This document shows positions 1 through 6,614 of a stretch of 64,000 nt of DNA, piece by piece. The stretch spans positions 1 through 64,000 of the forward strand of contig NZ_CAJNBK010000022.1 of NCBI RefSeq assembly GCF_905220975.1, given 5' to 3'. The number at the start of each line of letters is the position of its first letter. The stretch's first letter is position 1. The notes beneath the pieces were generated by a model, which saw only the letters and a program-made list of their open reading frames with translations, had not been told where the DNA came from and did no database searches. The stretch is from Paraburkholderia haematera (GTDB lineage Bacteria > Pseudomonadota > Gammaproteobacteria > Burkholderiales > Burkholderiaceae). Position numbers and translations under genes: made by a program.

Positions 1-111
1 AAGGTGGAATACCGCCACGACTGGGCGAACAAACAGGTGTTCCTGAAGAACGACGGTTCGTACGGCAAGTCCAACGACCTGCTCGCGACGCAGTTCATCT
101 ACTCGTTCTAA
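1..111 (+). CDS. C-terminal end of an outer-membrane-type protein (DUF3138-like)
   Basis: The window opens inside a reading frame of 36 codons that ends in TAA at 109-111. The visible tail alternates charged and aromatic residues and ends in ...QFIYSF, a terminal phenylalanine typical of beta-barrel proteins recognised by the Bam machinery. The tail resembles my memory of DUF3138 proteins common in Burkholderia. The start lies outside the window, so family and length cannot be confirmed. It runs in the same direction as the FAD oxidoreductase that begins about 75 bases downstream. Confidence 0.5.
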   Translation, partial: KVEYRHDWANKQVFLKNDGSYGKSNDLLATQFIYSF

Positions 112-184
112 AACGACCCGCCTCGTCACGTGGCCCGGCTATTTCGCGGGCCACGCGCCAAGGCCTCTTCTGCATGCTCTGCCT

Positions 185-1477
185 ATGCTCCGATTCTCAA
201 ACCAGCCTCACGTCGCCTCGTATTACGCAGCAACCGCCAACGACACCACGCGCCATCCCCCGCTCGAAGAGACCATCACTGTCGACGTCTGTGTGATCGG
301 CGCGGGACTCACCGGCATCTCGACTGCATTGAACCTCGCCGAACGCGGTCACACGGTCGCGGTGCTCGAAGCATCGAAGGTCGGATGGGCCGCGAGCGGC
401 CGCAACGGCGGCCAGTTAATCGGCGGTTTTGCCTGCGATATCGACACATTCGCGAAGTTCATGCCCGCGAATGACGTGAAGCGTGTTTGGGACATGGGGC
501 TCGAAACCCTGGATATCGTCAAGGAGCGTGTCGCGAAGCATCAGATCGACTGCGACCTGACCATCGGTTATCTGACCGCGGCGAACAAGCCGCGCGATAC
601 GGACGCGCTGCAAAAATGGCGCGACGAAGCGCAACAGCGCTTCGGCTATAACGGCTACAGTTATGTCGATGCCGACGGCGTCTGCGACTATGTTCAATCG
701 CAGCGCTACCTCGGCGGATTATTCGATGCCGACAGCGGTCACCTGCATCCTCTGAATTACACGCTCGGTCTGGCCCGCGCGGCACGCGCCGCCGGCGTAC
801 AGATTTTCGAAGACAGTTGCGTCACGGCGCTGCGTCAGGAAAACGGCCGGCATGTGGCTGAAACCGCGCGCGGCAAGGTGAATGCGCAATTCGTCGTGCT
901 CGCCTGCAATACCTATCTCGGCGAACTCGCGCCGGATGTCGCCAGCAAGATCATGCCGGTCGGCACCTACGTGATCGCCACCGAACCGCTCGACCCCGAT
1001 CGCGCCGAAGCGCTGATGCCCGCGAAAGCGGCCGTGTGCGACAGCCGCTTCGTGCTGGACTATTTCCGGCCTGCTCCCGACAACCGCCTCCTGTGGGGCG
1101 GCAAAGTCAGCTATTCGACGTTCGCGCCGCGCAACCTCGGCGAGGCGATGCGCCGCGACATGCTGAAGACCTTCCCGCAACTCGACGACGTCAAAATCGA
1201 CTATGCGTGGGGCGGTTTCGTCGACATTACAATGAATCGCGCGCCGCATTTCGGGCGCCTGTCGCCTACCGTCTATTTCGCCCAGGGCTTTTCGGGCCAT
1301 GGCGTGAATACCACGGGGCTTGCCGGTAAACTGATCGCCGAAGCCATCGACGGCCAGGCTTCGCGCTTCGATCTGTTCAGCAAGATTCGTCACCGCGACT
1401 TCCCGGGCGGCGCTACACTGCGCACCCCTGCCCTCGTGCTCGCGATGGCCTGGTATCGAATGAAGGATCTGCTTTGA
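185..1477 (+). CDS. FAD-dependent oxidoreductase, PuuB (gamma-glutamylputrescine oxidase)-like
   Basis: 430 residues of the DAO (D-amino acid oxidase-like) fold. An N-terminal dinucleotide motif (GAGLTGIS, near residue 38) is followed by GRNGGQLIGG near residue 73, the flavin-binding loop of the PuuB/GlpO group, and by GGFVDITMNRAPHFG and QGFSGHGVN near the C-terminus, both typical of this group. It probably oxidises an amine or gamma-glutamyl-amine, releasing an aldehyde and peroxide; the exact substrate is not readable. The N-terminus (SYYAATAND) matches where PuuB proteins begin, although no clear ribosome site precedes the ATG. Its stop overlaps by one base the start of a paralogue, so the two are likely co-translated. 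Confidence 0.88.
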   Translation: MLRFSNQPHVASYYAATANDTTRHPPLEETITVDVCVIGAGLTGISTALNLAERGHTVAVLEASKVGWAASGRNGGQLIGGFACDIDTFAKFMPANDVKRVWDMGLETLDIVKERVAKHQIDCDLTIGYLTAANKPRDTDALQKWRDEAQQRFGYNGYSYVDADGVCDYVQSQRYLGGLFDADSGHLHPLNYTLGLARAARAAGVQIFEDSCVTALRQENGRHVAETARGKVNAQFVVLACNTYLGELAPDVASKIMPVGTYVIATEPLDPDRAEALMPAKAAVCDSRFVLDYFRPAPDNRLLWGGKVSYSTFAPRNLGEAMRRDMLKTFPQLDDVKIDYAWGGFVDITMNRAPHFGRLSPTVYFAQGFSGHGVNTTGLAGKLIAEAIDGQASRFDLFSKIRHRDFPGGATLRTPALVLAMAWYRMKDLL

Positions 1478-2808
1478 TGAATGCTCCGACTCCTGGCTCC
1501 GCTGGTTTCCACACCCTCGACCGCCGCGCCGATGCGCTGATCGCCAACTCCTACTACGAAGCGAGCGCGGCCCGTCCGCTTGCCGACGATCCGGTGCTCG
1601 ACGGCACCGTGGAAGCCGACGTCTGCGTGATCGGCGCGGGTTTCTCCGGTTTATCGGTGGCGTTGGAATGCCGGGCGCGCGGTTTGTCGGTCGTCGTGCT
1701 CGATGCGCACCGCCCGGGTTGGGGCGCATCGGGCCGCAACGGCGGGCAGACGCTGGTCGGTTTCGCCAAAGACGAGATCATTGAGCGTCAACTCGGTCTC
1801 GACGGTGCGCGCGCCGCGTGGGCCATGTCGGTGGAAGGTGTGGGTCTGGTGCGCGAGCGCATCGAGCGTTACGGCATCGAGTGCGACTTCACCTCCGGCT
1901 ATCTGACGGTGGCGACCAAACCGAAGCGCGTGCCGGATTTGCGCTCGTGGATGGAGTCGGCCTCACAACGCTGGGGATATACGAAACTCTCGTGGCTCGA
2001 TACCGATGAAGTGCGTTCTCGCGTCGCGTCGCAACGCTATCTGGCGGGCGTCTACGATCCGTTTTCCGGCCATCTGCATCCGCTCAAATACTGCCTCGGC
2101 CTCGCCGACGCAGCACGTCGTGAAGGCGCTCAACTGTTCGCGCATTCGCCAGTGATCGAAATCGTGCGCGGCGCGCGCCCTGTTGTGCGGACCGCGAACG
2201 GCGAGGTGCGCTGCCGTTTCGTCGCCGCGTGCGGTAACGCGACGATCGGCGACGTGTTGCCTGCGCCGGTGGCCGCGCGCATTGCGCCGATTGCATCGTA
2301 TATCGTCGCCACGGAGCCGCTTGGCAAAGCACGCGCCGACGCACTGATCAAAGGGCGCGAGGCGATTTGCGACAACAACTTCTTCCTCGATTACTTCCGC
2401 TTGTCGGCGGATCATCGTGTGCTGTTCGGTGGACGCGCGAGTTCGACCGGTGCGTCGCCCGTACAACTCGGCGAAGAGATTCGCAAGCGCATGATCGGCG
2501 TGTTCCCGCAACTCGGCGATGTGCGAATCGACTATGCGTGGGGTGGTTTTGTCGACGTGACGCGCAATCGCGCGCCAGACTTCGGCTCGATCGATCCGAA
2601 CTACTTCTACGTGCAAGGTTTTTCCGGGCACGGTGTGGCGTTGACCGGCATTGCCGGACGCGTCATTGCAAAGGCCATGGCCGGTGAGACAGCGGCCTTC
2701 GATCTGTTCGCGCAGTTGCGGCATGCGCGCTTTCCGGGCGGGCCGGCCTTGCGCGGGCCGGCGCTCGAACTCGGGATGATGTATCACCGGATTCTCGAGT
2801 TGTTCTAG
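1477..2808 (+). CDS. FAD-dependent oxidoreductase, PuuB-like, tandem paralogue
   Basis: 443 residues, same fold as the preceding gene. It has GAGFSGLS, GRNGGQTLVGF, GGFVDVTRNRAPDFG and QGFSGHGVALTG at matching places. I place the start at the ATG at 1477, inside the TGATG overlap with the upstream stop, rather than the TTG one codon earlier. The protein carries an N-terminal extension of about 20 residues before the conserved SYYEASA motif. Side-by-side paralogues suggest either two related amines or a heteromeric oxidase. Neither gene has a nearby glutamine synthetase-like puuA, so a complete puu pathway is not encoded in view. Confidence 0.86.
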   Translation: MNAPTPGSAGFHTLDRRADALIANSYYEASAARPLADDPVLDGTVEADVCVIGAGFSGLSVALECRARGLSVVVLDAHRPGWGASGRNGGQTLVGFAKDEIIERQLGLDGARAAWAMSVEGVGLVRERIERYGIECDFTSGYLTVATKPKRVPDLRSWMESASQRWGYTKLSWLDTDEVRSRVASQRYLAGVYDPFSGHLHPLKYCLGLADAARREGAQLFAHSPVIEIVRGARPVVRTANGEVRCRFVAACGNATIGDVLPAPVAARIAPIASYIVATEPLGKARADALIKGREAICDNNFFLDYFRLSADHRVLFGGRASSTGASPVQLGEEIRKRMIGVFPQLGDVRIDYAWGGFVDVTRNRAPDFGSIDPNYFYVQGFSGHGVALTGIAGRVIAKAMAGETAAFDLFAQLRHARFPGGPALRGPALELGMMYHRILELF

Positions 2809-3100
2809 TCTGGGGTGCCAGTCTCTCCTGACGAAAGCCATCCCGGCCATCACCGCAGCGAGCGCGCTCATTCGGGCGACCGCGTGACGCAAGCTCGGCT
2901 CGCTGCGAGTGACGCGACTGCGTCACCCTGATCGGGGAATTGCCGCAAAGGCGCCTCGAGACGCACATCGGTCTACTTCTCGGGTCAGGCTGCGCACCGT
3001 TGCCACCTTATGAGCGGCCCTCACGCGCCGTACCATTCCTGCCCTTCCTGCCAAAACTGTGGTGTGGCGACGCAACGTGACCAGATGGTCCGTGTTCAGC

Positions 3101-3340
3101 TTAGTGAAGCTTCGCGTCATCGAGCGGTAGGAGCAATGCCGTCACGTCGACATCTTCGCCGAGTTCGGGCCAGTGCAACTGCTGCCGGTCAATCGAAATG
3201 GCGAAATGCCCACGTTCCATCGGCGACGCAGACTCAAGGAGCGGAAACAACTCCAGAGGAAAATAAGCGGCCCGGCCGTCTGCCAGGTCCAGCACCAAAA
3301 ACTTCGCATCGAAATGCACGTTCACCGCAGCGCCTTTCAT
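3101..3340 (-). CDS. DUF2442 domain-containing small protein
   Basis: 79 residues with the DUF2442 signature: an N-terminal strand pair (VHFDAKFLVLDLADGRAAYFPLELFPLL) followed by an IDRQQLHWPELGEDVDV segment. The family is small, widespread and often paired with a DUF4160 gene; some members are suspected toxin-antitoxin partners, but the function is not established. No DUF4160 partner is seen next to it here. The ATG is preceded by CAGGAG at a good distance. It stands alone on the minus strand between the oxidoreductases and the SOS-box operon. Confidence 0.8.
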   Translation of the reverse strand: MKGAAVNVHFDAKFLVLDLADGRAAYFPLELFPLLESASPMERGHFAISIDRQQLHWPELGEDVDVTALLLPLDDAKLH

Positions 3341-3535
3341 GATCAGCTCCTGAAGAGGAACAGCACTCCGAGCATAGAGTGCCGCGGCCCCTCATTCAAG
3401 CAGGAAAATCTGGCGTGAACACAGTGATGCCGCGCACCATCTGAAACCGGAAACGCCGTCTGCGCTCACGCAAACATCGCCTAGTTGCGACCGCTATGGA
3501 TTATTGCTTCCGGAACGGGCAGCGGGACCATGGGA

Positions 3536-3564
3536 TTGCGCAAAAACCTGTATGGATGTACAGT
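3536..3564 (+). promoter_or_regulatory. LexA (SOS) box overlapping a sigma70-like promoter
   Basis: CTGTATGGATGTACAG at 3548-3563 is a perfect CTGT-N8-ACAG LexA operator and is flanked by AC and TA as in the enterobacterial and betaproteobacterial consensus. A promoter TTGCGC (3536-3541), 17-base spacer, TACAGT (3559-3564) can be drawn so that the box covers the spacer and -10. It lies 57 bases before the first gene of a three-gene operon. That SOS control follows is inference from site quality and position. Confidence 0.72.
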
Positions 3565-3619
3565 ACTCTAAACGCAACTTCATAGACACGAGCAGGCATT
3601 TTTTTCCGGGAGAGGCTTC

Positions 3620-3934
3620 ATGGATATGCGCGTTCGCAAGGCCGTCAGCCATCCAATGCCCGAAATTGCGGCGTTTGTCGCCGGCATGAAATCTGCGTTT
3701 GGCGAGCAGGAAATCGATGAAACCATTCGTCGTGGCCGAGCCGGGGAGCCGACCTTCTTTGCGAGCGAAAATGGCCACTCGGTGGGCACCGCTCGTCCGG
3801 TGGCTACGAATGTCTGGCGTGTCGACGGCGCCGTGCGTGACCGCCACTACTGTGACGGTTGCGACGGGTCGTGCGTCGGAGGGGATGTATCCTGCAGCGA
3901 TAGACTGAATCGCATCGCCAAGGAGAAACAATAG
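3620..3934 (+). CDS. Unknown protein with C-terminal Cys cluster, first gene of SOS-box operon
   Basis: 104 residues, not assigned to a characterised family. The first half is acidic-helical (EIAAFVAGMKSAFGEQEIDETIRRG), then GEPTFFASENGHSVGT, and the C-terminal third holds Cys78, Cys81, Cys85 and Cys92 (HYCDGCDGSC...SC) with His76, which could bind a metal. I recall similar hypothetical proteins across Burkholderia. No signal peptide is visible. A GGGAGAGG ribosome site precedes the ATG. Its TAG overlaps the GTG start of the next gene by one base. A LexA box lies directly upstream, so damage-inducible expression is the best available hint. Confidence 0.75.
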   Translation: MDMRVRKAVSHPMPEIAAFVAGMKSAFGEQEIDETIRRGRAGEPTFFASENGHSVGTARPVATNVWRVDGAVRDRHYCDGCDGSCVGGDVSCSDRLNRIAKEKQ

Positions 3935-4281
3935 TGAAACGGGTTGGCTGCGGGTTGCTTTTACTGGCGTGTACTTCGGCCGCATTTGCAGGTGAGCACT
4001 ACGTCGAGGTCTGGAATCCGCCCGAAGCTCGGGGTGGATTGCTTCAGGGAACAGTCGCACCGAAGTCGCCTACGCCTAAGCGGCGTGTGCCCCATTTGGT
4101 AAAAACACGGGCGCATCGCCCGTCGACCACCGCCACGAAGCTGGCCGTGAAGCAGGGAACGGCCGGTGCAGGTGCGCGACACGTTACGCCTGACGTATCG
4201 GAAATCCCCCGTCTGATAACGCCCGAGGGGAACGTGCTGCGCGTTGATGCTCACAACGCGCATGTTGAGGTCGTGCGCTGA
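3934..4281 (+). CDS. Secreted unknown protein, second gene of SOS-box operon
   Basis: 115 residues starting at GTG within a TAGTG overlap; AAGGAG lies seven bases before it. The N-terminus is a clear Sec signal (KRVGCGLLLLACTSAAFA, probable cleavage after AFA). An internal Cys in the h-region could make it a lipoprotein, but no proper lipobox is seen. The mature part is basic and proline/lysine rich, without recognisable domains, and ends in a compact strand-rich tail (NVLRVDAHNAHVEVVR). It was chosen over the antisense frame because of start context, signal peptide and tight coupling on both sides. Confidence 0.65.
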   Translation: MKRVGCGLLLLACTSAAFAGEHYVEVWNPPEARGGLLQGTVAPKSPTPKRRVPHLVKTRAHRPSTTATKLAVKQGTAGAGARHVTPDVSEIPRLITPEGNVLRVDAHNAHVEVVR

Positions 4282-4499
4282 TGGAATCGGGAAGCTACAA
4301 GGGATACCGCATCTTCGGTCACGCCATACTTCAGCAAGAGGACATCCTTTCGCCTGAACGATACGCCGGCAGCGGGACCATCACCCGCGACACAAAGATG
4401 GTTGAGGCCTCCGGGGTACTCGGTGTTTTTGATACGGAAGAAGAGGCTCAGCTCGCGGGGCTAGGTTGGGCGCGCGCCTGGGTCGATAGCCACGGCTAG
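4281..4499 (+). CDS. Small unknown protein (DUF6723-like), third gene of SOS-box operon
   Basis: 72 residues beginning at the ATG of a TGATG overlap with the upstream stop, so translation is probably coupled. The sequence has a GYRIFGHAI strand, SGTITRDTKMVEASGVLGVF and a helix EEEAQLAGLGWARAWVDSHG. This pattern resembles my memory of a small Burkholderia family (DUF6723), which I cannot check here. It looks like a soluble alpha/beta single-domain protein with no signal peptide. Its job is unknown; the shared LexA box suggests a stress role. Confidence 0.6.
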   Translation: MESGSYKGYRIFGHAILQQEDILSPERYAGSGTITRDTKMVEASGVLGVFDTEEEAQLAGLGWARAWVDSHG

Positions 4500-4824
4500 C
4501 AGCGGCTTAAGCGGCTTAACGTCAGTCCGCAGCAGCCTATGCGGGGCGAATATCACGGCACCAGCATCGGCGATGGGCGTGAAGCTTCGAAAAGCCCGGT
4601 AAGTCTGGCCGCCGACTGTCATCCGGTTTACACCGACCTGAGTCAAATCGTCCTCCTCGCCGGCTGGGTCGCCAACGTAGGCAGAACAGACGTCCGTACC
4701 GTCGCGCTGGAACGGAAAAACCAGAACGGCGCGATCAAGACGCAATAGCCACCTGCTTTACTATTGCCGGTCGTCAATACCATACTGTCATACCTTTTCG
4801 TATTCCGCTTTTGAGGAGACGCCG
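4500..4824. other. Intergenic region without a confident gene
   Basis: Between the SOS-box operon and the DUF2891 gene. It holds a 9-base direct repeat (GCGGCTTAA twice, 4503-4520). An open minus-strand frame of about 90 codons (4461-4745, TTG start) and a 69-codon plus-strand frame (4539-4748) compete over the same DNA. Neither has a good ribosome site or a family I recognise. The minus-strand one reads more protein-like and might be a decayed gene. Confidence 0.4.
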
Positions 4825-5835
4825 ATGACCGTTCAACTCACGCCCGAATTCGCGTCCAGATTCGCCAATCTCGCGCTCGCCCATCTCACGCGCGAGTATC
4901 CGAACAAACTGACCCACTCGCTTGCCGGTCCTCAAGATGTGCAAGGCCCGCGTGCTCTGCATCCAATTTTTTACGGCAGCTACGACTGGCATTCATGCGT
5001 GCATGGCTACTGGCTGATCCTGCATCTGCTCGACCGCTTTCCCGATCTGCCTGAAGCAGCACGCATCGTCGCGGTGGTCGACGCGCACTTCACCGAAGCG
5101 AACGTGGCCGGCGAGCTCGCGTATCTCGACCTGCCGCACAACCGCGGTTTCGAGCGCCCGTATGGGTGGGCGTGGCTGCTCGCGCTGAGCGCGCAACTCC
5201 ATTCGCCGACACTACCGGAAGCAGCGCGCTGGTCCAAGGTTCTTGCGCCGCTTACCGAGGCCTTTGTCGAACGCTTCGAGGAATTTTTGCCAAAAGCGAC
5301 CTACCCGTTGCGCGTCGGTACGCACTTCAACATGGCATTCGCGCTTGCGCTCACGCTAGATTTCGCACGACAAACGTCGCGTGAATCGCTTGAGGCGCTG
5401 CTGGTGAATACGGCGGAACGCTGGTTTCTGAACGATGTCGCGTGTCAGGCGTGGGAGCCTGCCGGCGACGAGTTCCTGTCGCCCTCGCTAATGGAGGCGG
5501 AGTTGATGCGGCGCGTGTTGGCGCCTGCGCAATTTGTCGAATGGTTCAGCCGCTTTTTGCCGGACCTCGGCGCGAAGAAGCCCGCCACGCTGTTCGAACC
5601 CGTCACCGTGACCGACCGCACCGACGGCAAGATTGCCCACCTGGACGGCCTGAATCTGAGCCGCGCATGGTGCCAGCGCTCGCTGGCGCGCGCACTGCCC
5701 GCCGGCGACGTGCGCCGCACGGTATTGTTCGACTCGGCCGAGCGTCATCTTCTGAGCGCCCTGCCGCACGTGGCCGGCGACTATATGGGCGAACACTGGC
5801 TGGGCACGTTCGCCACGCTCGCACTGGAAGCGTGA
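4825..5835 (+). CDS. DUF2891 domain-containing protein
   Basis: 336 residues covering a full DUF2891 domain. Recognisable blocks are REYPNKLTHSL, the signature HPIFYGSYDWHSCVHGYW near residues 47-64, FERPYGWAWLL near residue 110, VGTHFNMAFAL, and HYMGEHWL-like GDYMGEHWLGTFA at the C-terminus. The predicted fold is an all-alpha toroid as in glycan-processing enzymes, but I know of no proven reaction. There is no signal peptide. GAGGAG lies a good distance before the ATG. It stands alone. Confidence 0.85.
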   Translation: MTVQLTPEFASRFANLALAHLTREYPNKLTHSLAGPQDVQGPRALHPIFYGSYDWHSCVHGYWLILHLLDRFPDLPEAARIVAVVDAHFTEANVAGELAYLDLPHNRGFERPYGWAWLLALSAQLHSPTLPEAARWSKVLAPLTEAFVERFEEFLPKATYPLRVGTHFNMAFALALTLDFARQTSRESLEALLVNTAERWFLNDVACQAWEPAGDEFLSPSLMEAELMRRVLAPAQFVEWFSRFLPDLGAKKPATLFEPVTVTDRTDGKIAHLDGLNLSRAWCQRSLARALPAGDVRRTVLFDSAERHLLSALPHVAGDYMGEHWLGTFATLALEA

Positions 5836-5940
5836 ACGGTGATCCGACCGAGCGCTTGTTGAAGGCAAAAACGGCGCCGCAAGCGTGAAACGGTTTGAGC
5901 AAGCTACCGATTCGCGCCGCGAGCGCCGTGTTTTTTGCCG

Positions 5941-5970
5941 CGTGATTCAGCGTGATTCAGGCGTGATTCA
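5941..5970. repeat. Three tandem copies of a 10-base unit
   Basis: CGTGATTCAG (5941-5950), CGTGATTCAG (5951-5960), then GCGTGATTCA shifted by one base. It lies just after the DUF2891 stop and before a GC-rich near-palindrome (5972-5995, GCGCCG...CGGCGC around GGTTGCAACC) that could end transcription from the minus-strand PRC-barrel gene. No other copies were noticed in the window. Confidence 0.7.
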
Positions 5971-6017
5971 AGCGCCGCCGGTTGCAACCCGGCGCGCGAA
6001 TCCGCCGGCTCCGTGCA

Positions 6018-6443
6018 TTACTGGCCAGTCAGCTTTTTAGGCTTCGGCGGCGCCTGAACCTTGTTGTACTGAAACTCGGGGGTCGCCTTCAAAGCATCCT
6101 TGGTCGCGCCAGCCAGATAGAAATTTCCAGAACGAATATCCAGCGCGGCGATCGGCACCGCTACGTCATGCGACGCCACGCCAAGAAATCCGCCGGCGGA
6201 GACGATCGCCGCGGACAGCGAGCCGTCGGGAGCGACCACCAGATCGCGGATCGAACCAATCTTCTCGTTCTGGTCGTTATACACCGCCTTGCCGAGAATG
6301 CTCTTCTTCACACTCCAGCCGCTCAGTAGCGCATTCGATTGCTCGACCGTGACGCTCAAAGGTTGTGTGCCGGCAACTTGCGCCTGCGCACCAAAGCTGG
6401 TTGCAGCTACCGCGACCACAACAACAAGTTTGCTCAAAGTCAT
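6018..6443 (-). CDS. Exported PRC-barrel domain protein
   Basis: 141 residues from the ATG at 6443; a GTG three codons earlier is also possible but GGAG is better placed for the ATG. The N-terminus is a Sec signal (LVVVVAVAATSFGAQA). The mature part has one PRC-barrel: WSVKKSILGKAVYNDQNEKIGSIRDLVVAPDG, then a beta region around GGFLGVASHDVAVP. PRC-barrels bind RNA or protein partners; exported ones in Proteobacteria are common but mostly uncharacterised. The C-terminus is lysine/proline rich (APPKPKKLTGQ). It is transcribed divergently from polB. Confidence 0.85.
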   Translation of the reverse strand: MTLSKLVVVVAVAATSFGAQAQVAGTQPLSVTVEQSNALLSGWSVKKSILGKAVYNDQNEKIGSIRDLVVAPDGSLSAAIVSAGGFLGVASHDVAVPIAALDIRSGNFYLAGATKDALKATPEFQYNKVQAPPKPKKLTGQ

Positions 6444-6614
6444 TCCGTTCACTCCGTTCTTAATAGACTTGACCGGCGCATGGCCTGCGCCGAAGGAATC
6501 GCTGCAAAACGATGATACAGACTACCCGGCATACCTGCATTCAGCCGGGCTACGGCGACAACCGCATAACGGTAAAATCGAGTCCGGCGATAACGCCCGT
6601 TTAGAGGTGGAAGT

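Noticed and set aside
719..2892. Long minus-strand frames over the FAD oxidoreductases
   Set aside because: Composition is arginine-rich and motif-free; the plus-strand oxidoreductases explain the DNA.
3494..4060. Minus-strand frame of 188 codons over the SOS-box operon
   Set aside because: No ribosome site and no family; the plus-strand genes have Shine-Dalgarno sites, a signal peptide and stop/start coupling.
4461..4745. Minus-strand 94-codon gene
   Set aside because: TTG start without ribosome site, overlaps the preceding gene, no recognisable family; kept only as a note in the intergenic entry.
6453..6614. Possible SOS box for polB
   Set aside because: CTGC...ACAG is present but with 11 bases between the half sites and a mismatch, so it does not meet CTGT-N8-ACAG.
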